Source of the DNA: Nematopogon swammerdamellus
Lineage: Eukaryota > Arthropoda > Insecta > Lepidoptera > Adelidae
Assembly (NCBI GenBank): GCA_946902875.1
Contig: OX336353.1
Span: forward strand, 18,365,151 to 18,429,150
Direction of reading: 5' to 3'
Length of the DNA: 64,000 nt
Made by a program: the position numbers and the translations under genes. Below the pieces are notes generated by a model that saw only the letters and a program-made list of their open reading frames with translations, searched no databases and was not told the DNA's origin. Of this stretch, positions 44,350 through 54,494 are shown piece by piece. Position 1 is the stretch's first letter. Each line of letters starts with the position of its first letter.

Positions 44350-44430
44350 TTTCGACTGTCTTTCATTCAGTACGGTGGTACTAATCCGGAGGTGCCTAAC
44401 CCTAGCACCTAAGATAATATCAGGCGGTCT
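44350..44430 (-). mobile_element. SINE family A internal fragment
   Basis: 'ctttcattcagtacggtggt' and 'aaccctagcacctaa' come from the middle of the SINE, in minus orientation. Confidence 0.5.
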
Positions 44431-44473
44431 CTTCCATATGTCATCCGTTATGCTTAATTTTGAACATGATTTT

Positions 44474-44795
44474 GTACCGTGTGGTGCCGGTACTTTAAAA
44501 GAATAGCCCCACTGCATCTCTCCCCGTGTATGTCGTAAAAGGCGACTAAGGGATATGACTCCCTTCTTATATTACTAGGTGGTAGGGTTTAGCCCGCCCG
44601 GGTGGTACCACCGCACTGAATAAAGGGTCGGTCGAAACGGCTATGTAAATAGTTTGTGTTTTCCGTCCAGTTCAGTGTGGCCGGCACGACAGAAGGGAAG
44701 CACTGACGTGGCACCAAGTTCACCCGGTGTTATGGGCTGACATCACGGATGTTGTAGGTGATGTAGCCAACTGTGTCAGTATCCATAAAACAAAG
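44474..44795 (+). mobile_element. SINE-like B 5' piece joined to SINE family A 3' part
   Basis: Bases 44474-44552 are the 5' end of family B ('ccgtgtggtgccggtacttt'). From 44553 the sequence is the middle and 3' end of SINE family A ('ttactaggtggtagggttta' to 'gtgtcagtatccat'). This is either nested insertion with deletion or a chimeric retroposon. Confidence 0.65.
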
Positions 44796-44799
44796 AAAT

Positions 44800-45330
44800 A
44801 ATAATAATGATAATTACCTGAACATTTTACATAGAGCATTTAGGGAACAGTCTAAAAACATCGCTGAAGTATGTAGCCAGCCCAAGGCGCTCCGCCCAAA
44901 TAATTTAGGCCTGGTCTTGTGGTCCTCTGATGTGTGAACTCAAATGGCGTATCCGCCATAATGCCCTGACTCCCTAGCACTTCGAGAAGTGATTTTGACA
45001 AGCAAATTCTATTACTACTGACTGAATTTAATGGACTTCGTGTTCATCAAAGCATGGAGTTTCTTGTCTGTTCTCCTTATAGGGCATTCAACTAAATAGT
45101 TGAAAGTGATTTGATAATACAGGGTGTTGTGACAGAACATTTAGTTTTAATTTAACACATTTTAAATTTCTTTTTGTTTTTTTTTTATAGTAAGTGCGAC
45201 ATGTGGCGCCGAGCCACCCATAAAGTGTCTAGCGACGCCCATGGACATTCTGTCGGATGCGGGGGCTGCGAATGCCATGTCGGCCTGACTGGATGTTTTC
45301 AAAATCGTAATGTCTCCACACGTGTGTTAT
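44800..45330. other. no gene; decayed LINE tail at 45190-45290
   Basis: Bases 45190-45290 carry, on the minus strand, the RHGIRSPRIRQNVHGRR LINE C terminus. The remainder shows no recognisable feature. Confidence 0.45.
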
Positions 45331-45339
45331 CGTTTGTAC

Positions 45340-46180
45340 ATATAATATAATATAATAATAATAATATAACCGTTTATTGGATGAAAAAAAGACAAAAGCA
45401 ATATAACAAAACACAGAGTAAAAATAAAACTAGATACTAAACTAAAGAAATAATAACAAAAAAATAACAATTTTGAAGAAAAACATAGCTAAGTATATAA
45501 CTTTTATAGGTGAGTACATACTTTATTTTTCTTATTATAACATATAGCAACTGCATTATGTATGTATATGTTTGTTTATATGTATATTATGTACCTTTGA
45601 ACCTGTAAGTATATATGTAACGAATGTATTTAATTGTATGTTAAATTCGTATGAATATTATTATTTATTATTTTTTAACTCATTTGATTAAATTTTTCAC
45701 ACTACCCGTCTACCAACTCACAATCCCAGGAAAGGCTTGGTAGTGAATGCCTTTATGCTTTAAGTCCACCTGTTGCCACTTATTTTGTGCGATAAAGTAT
45801 TATTTAATATTTGTTCAGTACTTATGTTTGATGTAGGTACCTACTAACATAATTTAATTGATATAAACTACGTATCCAAAGTTTGACAAAGGCTCTTTAC
45901 ACCTGATATACTTAACCCGTTGGCTTTGGAGCGGTCAATATAAACCGCAAGAGTCATAAGTCTTTGTAGTCAGAACTCTCAAGTTGTGTTTGCGATATAC
46001 TGTAGGCTATGTTATTGTGCATATTATGTAGGTAGTATCTAAAATACTTATTATAATATGTATGAAAAAAAAAGTATTGTGAAGTTTCATATCAGTTCTT
46101 CTTCGTGGGTGTAATCGAACCGGATAAAACAAATTGTGACAAATTCTAGTGCAGTCTAACTGCCATAATATGAATGATCA
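45340..46180. other. AT-rich LINE-tail-like sequence, no gene
   Basis: A (TAA)n run at 45345-45365 followed by 'accgtttattgg' looks like an inverted LINE 3' tail. Bases 46095-46165 match 13497-13555 ('aatcgaaccggata', 'aattgtgacaa'). Confidence 0.45.
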
Positions 46181-46982
46181 AATCTATACATATAATAAAA
46201 TCGTAGAGGTAAGAAAGTCTGTACATTGAATGTATTCGGAAAAAAACTAACCAGGGTGGCTTAAAATGAGATACTGAACATGTTAGAACAGTTTTTAAAA
46301 TTTTTGTTTGTTTGTTTGTTTGTCTGTACGCGCATCACGCAAAAACCACTGAACGGAATTAGACGAAACTTTGTATAGTGGCAGTTTATATGCCGGGTTA
46401 ACATAATACGTAAAAAAAAATAACAAAAAAAAAAAAAAATTAACAATTATAAACATTATTGCGCGTTTAAAATCACGTAGTCCAAAGTGCATAATTATAT
46501 CTTGAGAACTGTCAGCAAATACAATTTGAATAAAATATTCATTCGAAATTTAAAAATAAGTAGATACAACGAAAATGACAGTTCTTCTTTTTTATAACTT
46601 GAACACAATAGTCTATACATATCTATTCTTTCTATACATATCATAAAATCGTAAATGCAAAAATGTCTATTTGTACGCGCATCTCGCAAAAACCACTGAA
46701 CGGAATTTGACGAAACTTTTTATAGTGACAGTGTATATCCCGGATGAACATAATAATTAAAAAATATAATAAAAATCACGTAATCCAAAGTAAAGGTAAA
46801 AAACTATTTTAAATGTCATGGTGACAACGGAGAACTGTCATCTCGACGTGAGCTGGCCGGTGACAAATTGTTTGATAAATAAAAATAATAATTGAAAGTC
46901 GAAGTTATGTCGCTGTCATTGGTGCAATAAAATTTATATATCTGTTGCCCGCGGCTTCGCTCGCGTGAAATTCGTATTTAAA

Positions 46983-48430
46983 AAAAAGAAAGTAAGTAAC
47001 TAAAGGCGGGCCCGAAGGCGGATCTGCGCTCACGTAAACGATATTCTTTCTCGATGAAAGTAACTAAGGGCGAGGCGGAAGGCGGAGCTGAGTTCAGGAA
47101 GAAGAAAAACATTTTTGAAGAAAGTAAGTAACTAAGGGCGAGGCCGAAGGCCGAGCTCTATTCTGGAAGACCATAAACCTTCTCGAAGAAAGTAAGTAAC
47201 TATGGGCGAGGCCGCAGGCCGAGCTGCGTTCAGGAAGAAGCTAAACCATCTTGAAGAAAGTAAGTAACTAAGGCGAGGCCGAAGGCCGAGCTACGTTCGG
47301 ATAATTGAAAAACCATCTCGAAGAAAGCAAGTAACTAAGGGCGAGGCCGAAGGCCGAGCTGCGTTCAGGAAGAAGCTAAACCATCTTGAAGAAAGTAAGC
47401 AACTAAGGCGAGGCCGAAGGCCGAGCTACGTTCTGACAAATGATAAACCATCTCGAAGAAAGCAAGCAACTAAGGGCGAGGCCGAAGGCCGAGCTGCGTT
47501 CAGGAAGAAGCTAAACCATCTCGAATAAAGTTAATTAATATTAAAATTGAGTTAATTTAATTTAAATTTTATTATAAAATCCACGCTTCTAACGGCAAAT
47601 ATACCGTGCATCCTAGAACCTCGCGGTTATTCCCGACTGGATGGAAAGAGGCCCGATGCTATCACCTTAGTGCCATGGACTAAGGGTAGTTCTTTGATGT
47701 GGGACGCCACTTTTGTTCTCATTGGCTCCAAGTCACGTTAGGACATCTTCAAGAGCGGCTGGCGCGGCCGAGGCTGGGGCGGAGAGCCTCAAACGCAGCA
47801 AATATAGAAATATAATTCAAGATTTCGAATCTGTTGCGTTTGCGGTTGAAACCCTCGGTCCGTGGAGCAGTGAAGCCAAAAGAGGCTTGAGCTGGTTGAC
47901 GCAACTGGTGTCCCGTCATCAAGGGCTTATGTACTTGATTCAAAGGGTAAGCCTTGCCATCCAGCGGGGTAATGCCGCAAGTGCTCTAAGAACATTTGAA
48001 AATGCCCGTTTTGATAGTTATTTTAATGTTTGTTAGGTAGGTTTAATTCTTTAGTTATTAATATTACTTTTGTATTTTTATGAAATAAATAGATTGAGTA
48101 AACGATATTATATTCTATCGAAGAAAGGAAGTCTTTAAGGGCGAGGCCCGAAGGCGGAAGAGGGTTTTTGGTTTACCTGAACGGAGCTCGGCCTTCGGCC
48201 TCGCACTTAGTTCCTTCCTTTCTTCCAGAAGGTTTAACGTCTTCCTGAACGCAGCTCGGCCTTCGGCCTCGCCCTTACTTACTTCCTTTATTTGAGAAAG
48301 ATTTATCGTTTACCTGAAAGCAGCTCGGCCTTCGGCCTCGCCCTTAGTTAGTTACTTTCTTTAAGAAGGTTTATCGATTACCTGAACGCAGCTCGGCCTT
48401 CGGCCTCACCCTTAGTTACTTACATTCTTC
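46983..48430. repeat. GGCCGAAGGCC minisatellite arms of element B
   Basis: Seven to eight forward units lie at 46983-47527 and about four inverted units at 48118-48430, each with 'aagtaactaagg'/'ccttagttactt' and GAGGCCGAAGGCCGAG. The unit is the same as in element A. Confidence 0.85.
47530..48110 (+). pseudogene. PD-(D/E)XK nuclease-like gene fragment inside element B
   Basis: One phase reads GKRPDAITLVPWTKGSSLMW, then DATF (about 47628-47715). After a frameshift near 47710, the phase ending at 48036 reads SRAAGAA, SLKRSKYRNI, FAVETLGPW and VSLAIQRGNAASAL. I recognise this pair of blocks as a conserved C-terminal unit in many invertebrate mobile-element ORFs. RPD followed by WDAT resembles a PD-(D/E)XK core; that reading is my inference. 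AATAAA lies near 48084. Element A lacks this insert. Confidence 0.55.
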
Positions 48431-48902
48431 TTTGGAATACGAATTTCACGCGAGCGGAGCCGCGGGCTCAGCTAGTGTACAATAAAACAAAAGTCATCTA
48501 ATTTAAATTTATATCATTTCATTTAACATTAATAAATGACTAAATATCTAATATCTATATAAATTAAAAATAAATAAACATACATACTTGTCCGAGGTAT
48601 GAAAAAAATATGGTTTTTTCAAAGAGATTTTATGTATAGAGTGAGCACTACGAAGAAAGAATACAGAGAAATGACGGCCAATAACTGAGGTATGAGGTAA
48701 GGTAGCGGGGTGGCGGAACGCTGAGCCGCGCGGGGCGGGAAGCGAGCGGGAGAGGGGCTAGCTAGCGAGCGACTAGCGGCTAGCGGCCCGGCCGGCCCGG
48801 CCGGTCAGTCACACGTGCATTGGAATACGTAGGGTTGTCACTTAGTCTACCAAAAATATATTTTTCGATTTATTATTTTACGAGTAGGTATTATGGTTAA
48901 TT

Positions 48903-48964
48903 GTGCCCGTAGTCTAGTGGTAACGCTTCTCAATGCAGAAGTTGCGGGATCAAATCCCGGGCAC
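48903..48964 (+). other. tRNA-like sequence with Pol III boxes (copy 2)
   Basis: Identical to 13262-13323; see that entry for the boxes and for why it is not called a functional tRNA. Confidence 0.5.
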
Positions 48965-49441
48965 TAACTAATGTACTTATTTATTTCCTTGATAAGGATT
49001 GATATACGTGCATTTCATAACGAATAGGTACGATCGCTCCGGTGAAGAAAAATAAAGTTAGGTAACTAGTGCACACTGGTCTATGAAAGGTATTTTTGTG
49101 TAAACTGCTTCTGATTTCCACTGGTCACCATGTACGAGTAATCGAACCGGATATAAAAAATTGTGACAAGTTCGAGTGCAATATGACTGCCATAAGAATA
49201 CTCAATAAACAATAAAACAACAACAATAAAAACAATACCTCCTATGTCAGTGGGCAGAGTCCGTGCCTAGCAGTGGGACGTTTTAAAGGATTATAGAAGA
49301 AAACAGATAGTGAATTTAATCGAAAAAAACGTTTTTATGTATTTATTAAACTTAAAATACAGAACTATAATAACTTGAAATACATACCTAAACTTATATG
49401 GGTTTTTAAATTACCGTGGTTATTTGACATTTTAAGAAGTA

Positions 49442-49577
49442 ACAACGGCTTTACTAACTATCGAAATACGAGCTGTGTGGCTCGACAGTTCGGCCAGAGT
49501 GCTCATGATGATGGGCCATACGTTTGGCCCGAAACGTCGAGCCACACAGCTCGTATTTCGACCGCGAGTAAAGCCGT
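49442..49577 (+). ncRNA. long hairpin with hammerhead-like core (copy 2)
   Basis: Identical to 13801-13936. The core ATGATGA lies at 49505-49511 and GAAAC at 49531-49535. Confidence 0.4.
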
Positions 49578-50325
49578 TTTGTATTCTTATAATACCTACA
49601 CTTAATAACTAGAATAATATCTAAAAAACTAAACTTAATAATAAAGAATTCATAACTGCGGTCTTGGCCTTGGACTAAACTTAAAATCTCCAAACCAAAC
49701 ATACATAAAATAAAGAGTGCAGCATTTATAAAAAAAAAAATATATATATATATATATAACTAAAAAAACCATTAGGTATACTTTGGACTACACACACAAA
49801 CACAACTAAAATAACTCTTCCTCCGTACTTAAACAAAATAATTTAAATTTCACTTTACACAAATTTAAATTTTCACTTTCCTTTAAACAATGTATCATCT
49901 TGGACTATTTTTATCCATCTTTCTCGTATTGATCCCTTAGAAGGATGTGGAAACCTTGTAAAAAAATTTTTTTCTTGAAAATTTCTCAATTACTTACTAA
50001 TTTAAAAAAAATAAAAGAATAGCGACAACCCTAATTAGCGGTCAATTCACTCTCATATTTTAACGTGGTTTAATACATATTTATTTACTTTCATACATCA
50101 TATCCCAGAACTCTATTTCTAATCATTCATATGTGGCAGCCCTAATGAGCGCGTTTAATTTATTTGTTTAATTAAATAATGCTTATGTTATTGCAATGCT
50201 AGGTCAATACATAAAATGTACAAAATTTTCTAATTGAAGTAGCGTTGTGACAGCCCTAATTGGCCAGTTGAACCCACGGTTGAACCAAATATTTCTAAGC
50301 ACATGGAAAACAAGATATTATATAT

Positions 50326-50815
50326 AAGGTCTTTCAAAATTAGTTAATAGTACGCTAAGGGGGGGTTCTGTATCGTAAATAAATCACTTTTGAGGAACAA
50401 AGATTTTTTTTTACAAAAAAAAAAAATTATAATAATGTAAAATGTAAAAAAAAATTCTTTTCTTAATCGTTTCAGTTTCATGCCAGGAACAAAAAAGTCT
50501 TCCAACACATAGATCTCTTTCTTTCAGAAATTGTGAAAACCACAATTTTAGTTTTATTAGTATGGAATAGAAAGAATTTGATTTTTTTTACCAACTTACA
50601 CGTGTTACATCAAAATGGTAATGAAGACTTTTGTTACTGTTATGAAAATGAATCGATTAGGCTATAAAAATCAACCACATATTTTTTTATTTAAATACAT
50701 ACAAAACATTTTACATAAAAAAAGCCCAAGGTCCAAAAAAATTTATATAGGTTTTACTCCCTATAGGATGCAGAACCCACCCTTAGCGTACTATTAACTA
50801 ATTTTGAAAGACCTT
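50326..50815. mobile_element. MITE nested in the 2.5-kb element (copy 2)
   Basis: Same MITE at the same place as in copy 1, so it was already inside the element before the element multiplied. Confidence 0.75.
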
Positions 50816-51533
50816 ATATATTAAGATCACAATGAAGTGATACTTACCTATGAAATGAGATGCCATCAGTTTTCCCAATATTTTTGGTATGATTTTTGCA
50901 ATATCGCAATTCGCAACACACAACCGGGCATAATGAATGACTGGCGCGATGCGAGCCGCAGACGGACGGCAGCGAGCGCGCGGACGGCGCGTCCGCCGCG
51001 TTCGGTCGCTCGCGAGCTACTAGTCTCAAGAGGGTCCTTCCGCGTAATGGTTACTCCACCGCGGTGGAGCGAAGGCTGTTGCCCGGGTAAGAGGTCTAGT
51101 AGAATACATGATACGTCATTGGGTTTTTTAAGGTTTTTCTTCACACTTTCGGATATAATAAAGTTATACGTTGTATGTAGTATACACGTATGAGGGTTAA
51201 TTCTAGATATGAAATTAAATTGTTTTACAAGCCCACAGGGTGTGCGTGAGATTAGCTGAGTACAACAATAATTAGTATTCAAGTTTAGTGTATGCGTAAA
51301 GTTTTCAGGAGCACTCAGACAAGTAGGTATGCATTATTTAGGTTCACATTCAGGCCTTCAGGGAAATCAGATAAGGATAATCTACTACAACATAATATTA
51401 TAACTCCACTGGTCCCAGGAGAGACAAGACAACTAAACTATGTCGATATTACGAACAGAGTATCTAGATATAATATATCTCAATACTGATGACATGATAT
51501 GATAATATATTATATTGAGATATATATTATATA

Positions 51534-51807
51534 CTAGCTTTTTTCCGCGTTTTCGCTCGCGTGAAATTCGTATTTAAAAAGAGGAAAGTAGGTATGCCCA
51601 CTACCGTAACTTTATTTCGTCGCGCGGAACAATTCGGTTTGCACGAGAGCCATGTATTAGCGGAACTTCATTTAACCTATCCTGTGTCACGGATAGTTAA
51701 ACTTTCATCGAATTCGGACGATTGGTTTAAGAGTTATGGAGGAACATGGAAGTTAAGAGTTATAAAGGAAAATCGTCAATTTAGTTTTAGTATCATATAG
51801 GTATAGA
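51534..51807 (-). mobile_element. compact 274-bp Helitron-like element
   Basis: On the minus strand it begins TCTATACCTATATGATAC and ends CGCGAGCGAAAACGCGG...AGCTAG followed by T. Its interior has the 'taactcttaaaccaatcgt' phrase seen in these elements. The 79-codon plus-strand frame across it is antisense by-product. Non-autonomous. Confidence 0.65.
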
Positions 51808-51870
51808 GTCTACAAACGCCATATCTCATAAAACAAAGTACCATACTCCATGACCATCCCTTACATTAGT

Positions 51871-52215
51871 ACCGTGTGGGGCCGGTACTTAAAAAGAATA
51901 GCCCCACTGCATCTCTCCCCGTGGATATCGTAAAAGGCGACTAAGGAATAAGGACAAGATGCCATGCATAAGAGCGACAGGATAGCCACCACTCACCTTG
52001 GCATGGTCCTTCCACCGAGTCATGCAGCAGGTCAGGCCTTCGTGCCTTACTTGCTGCCTGATAGTTACCTTGTTTTAATACTTTGCTAAACGTGGTGGTC
52101 GGTGTTGTGCTGTAATTTACAAGAGTACTTGCAGCACAACACCGATTACACTGCTTACCCCGATTGTCGGGATACGACGTATGGTGTGTGTGTGTGTACG
52201 TGTGTGTGCGTGTAT
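51871..52215 (+). mobile_element. SINE-like family B copy with GT-rich tail
   Basis: It starts CCGTGTGGGGCCGGTACTTA and includes the intact hairpin GGTGTTGTGCTG...CAGCACAACACC and 'ccccgattgtcggg'. The tail is (GT)n-like instead of TATG. Confidence 0.75.
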
Positions 52216-52219
52216 TGAT

Positions 52220-53290
52220 ATTGAGTGTTATAATCTTGACTGAGACAGAAACAACCAATCAGTAGTGAGATAAAAGTAGTCAATACTTCTGCGTGCAGAA
52301 GAGATCACAAGGAAAAAGTTCTACGTCATTAACTAAAAGGAACTTCCAAACCGCAGTTATGTGTAGCACGAAACGAAGGTAAATACTAAATCTTTATATC
52401 TGTAATTACATACAATGGAGGCAGTGAGAGGAAGTGGCCATTTATAGAGAAGGGGTGCGCCCGTAATTACACAGCTAAGGGGCTGCAGTCGCTAGGGGTA
52501 TCTATTCTGGAGGGGATGGTAATGGTCACAGGATCGAAGTTGCTAGTTCGTTAAAATCACCTATTTCGGATATATTAAGGGTTGTAGGAATCATTGAAGA
52601 GGATATTGCAAGAGAAGCTCAAATTGACAACACTCGAACAAACTATAGAGGTAAATAAAAAGCCGATATCTTCATCGCGAGAGTCATCGTTACTGATACG
52701 AAGTCACAATTCACTCCAGCTTCGAAAAATCATCTGGTCCTGGTATAGATGTCTACCTATATATACCAGGAAAATATCTAAACAGAGTCGGAAAAGAACT
52801 ATTCCATTATAAGAAATAATTTAAGAGGAGAAGATTATAGAGGAGAGATGGACAACTCAAAACACTATGAGTGAGTATGGAAGAGGAGCCAGGCACGTGG
52901 AAATCCATAGTATCTGTCTACTCTTTTGGGTAACAGCTGTGAAGCTATATGCAATTCCGGAGCAAAATATATGAAGAAGGACAAGATAACATAAAGCAAA
53001 GCAAGGCCAAGTTAAATTATTGGAGCAAATAAAATCTGGGGGCACGGCAGTGCCCCCGCCAAGTCGGAGCAACGCGGCCGTACCATTCTTTTCTCGAAGC
53101 AACTCGGGGTACTTTTGGCCTCCCTGTATGTTTGTTGTGGATTAAACTTTCTCCTCCTCACCTATTAAATATGCTTATTAACAATTCTTCTTGCCTCCTC
53201 TAAAAGACTCACAATACTTCACTGCCTCTCTTCAAAACATTAATAGGCGGCCGATTTAATCACCTTATGGTAAGGCTCGGTCAACAATTT
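52220..53290. other. no gene; decayed LINE remnants
   Basis: Bases 52855-52960 resemble the RTE-like LINE 3' coding end (GTWKSIVSVYSFG against GTWRSVVSAYPTG). The part 53035-53150, with 'ggcacggcagtgcccccgcc', is repeat-like. Nothing else is recognised. Confidence 0.4.
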
Positions 53291-53301
53291 TTTTTTGGGT
53301 A

Positions 53302-53535
53302 GTGACATTTCTCATGCCAAAGGTACTGAAATCGGCCCAAGGAGGTGTGAAAACTAAAATTAAATTGCACAAGGTCAATGAAGCTTGTAGAATAGTTCTC
53401 CAAGTTCCTGGGGATCGCTTCCGGGCTATAGCTTACCGTTATCGACTGTTAATGAAACAGTTTTATTGGCAGTGCCGCTCTCACCGAAAGTGTGGTCTTA
53501 ATGGAAAGCCATTATCGGAGCCGCATCCTGCTTAG
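53302..53535 (+). CDS. 77-codon ORF of unknown family
   Basis: The frame ends CRSHRKCGLNGKPLSEPHPA before its stop. Its composition is protein-like, but I recognise no domain and the start is arbitrary. It may be a remnant of a mobile-element ORF. Confidence 0.2.
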   Translation: MTFLMPKVLKSAQGGVKTKIKLHKVNEACRIVLQVPGDRFRAIAYRYRLLMKQFYWQCRSHRKCGLNGKPLSEPHPA

Positions 53536-53934
53536 TCTCTCTGAAAGGGGCAGTCTGTGTTTGTGAACTTTTGTCTTTAAGATAATAAGGCTAGACAGTT
53601 TCAGTAGACACACATAGTAAGCATGTCTCTGCAATTAATATTTAGTTCTTCTGACTTATCTCCTAAAGTGTAACTATCTGTCTGTCTCTATATCAGTGCA
53701 ATATGTCCCACAATTTTCGCAATCCCTATCGGGCATCATTATCCCCAGATATATTATTTATATTGGCTGATCGGAGCATGTGCTCTAAACCTTCCTGACA
53801 CAGCTACTCATATCGGATCTGATAAACAATTCCAAAGGACAAATATACGAGTAATAATGCATTATGATCCTCAAAGCAGAACTCAACAAAAATAATCAAC
53901 TATGAAAAGTACCCAAATTTATAATACAAATCGT

Positions 53935-54100
53935 CATCGAATAACTTCTACCGTCTTCTCGACACTTGGAGAACTATTAGCCGCGTATTGACAGGAAGAA
54001 ACCGCGTCAGAAAGAGAATTCTCAGAAGCTGTTCAATGAACCATTGTGCCGGAGCTGGGGTTCCGCAGGGATCTAAGATGTCGCTTCAAAGAAATACTTT
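53935..54100 (+). pseudogene. LINE reverse-transcriptase fragment (AGVPQGS motif)
   Basis: One plus phase reads FYRLLDTWRTISRVLTGRNR, then HCAGAGVPQGSKMS. The position of GVPQGS relative to the preceding segment fits the reverse-transcriptase palm. Only about 50 codons remain. Confidence 0.45.
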
Positions 54101-54219
54101 CGCTTCGTCACACAAGCTAAGATGTTTTAGTAGGTACAACTATATTGGTACGTTGACTGTTGGCTAGTTTCTTGCCCGTTGTTTCTCGCCGAGCTTTAAA
54201 AATGGGCGGATATAAAATT

Positions 54220-54283
54220 ACATACATACATACATATCTCACACACGCTGAATCCCGACAATCGGGGTAAGCAGAGCAATCGG
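54220..54283 (-). mobile_element. SINE-like family B tail fragment
   Basis: A catacatacatacat tail, 'cacacacgctg' and 'cccgacaatcggggtaagca' match the 3' end of family B only. Confidence 0.6.
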
Positions 54284-54494
54284 TAAAATTACTTACCCAA
54301 GAAAATGCAAAAACCGGGTATACAGCAGAATTAAATATCATTCAGACAACCTTGCATTGTAACAAAGTTACTAGGTTTTATGGTTGTGTTTTTCTTTTTA
54401 CAGCCTTAAAACCTCTTCTATCTTCAAACTATGCTTCATTAAAATGTTTATATTCTTGTTTTAAAATTAGAATGTTTAATCATTTATTCTACAT

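Larger units (their letters stand above)
46183..48475 (+). mobile_element. large Helitron-like element B
   Basis: It starts TCTATACATATAATAAAATC directly after an A and ends GCCGCGGGCTCAGCTAG directly before a T, as expected for Helitron insertion between A and T. It shares with element A (16414-18698) the 5' part, the inverted internal terminus (about 46943) and the GGCCGAAGGCC minisatellite in both orientations. Unlike A it holds a roughly 580-bp gene-like insert between the two array arms. A second TCTATACATAT start at about 46632 suggests a partly duplicated 5' end. No Rep/helicase. Confidence 0.8.
48620..51121. mobile_element. 2,502-bp hAT-like non-autonomous element, copy 2
   Basis: It is flanked by GGTTTTTT at 48612-48619 and 51122-51129, an 8-bp TSD different from that of copy 1. 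The offset to copy 1 is 35,641 at both ends, so there is no net indel even across homopolymers and the (TA)n run. All internal features recur. This copy sits just downstream of Helitron-like element B. Confidence 0.85.

Noticed and set aside
51561..51800. 79-codon ORF as a captured host gene in a small Helitron
   Set aside because: The opposite strand matches the usual interior of these Helitron-like elements, so the frame is antisense by-product.
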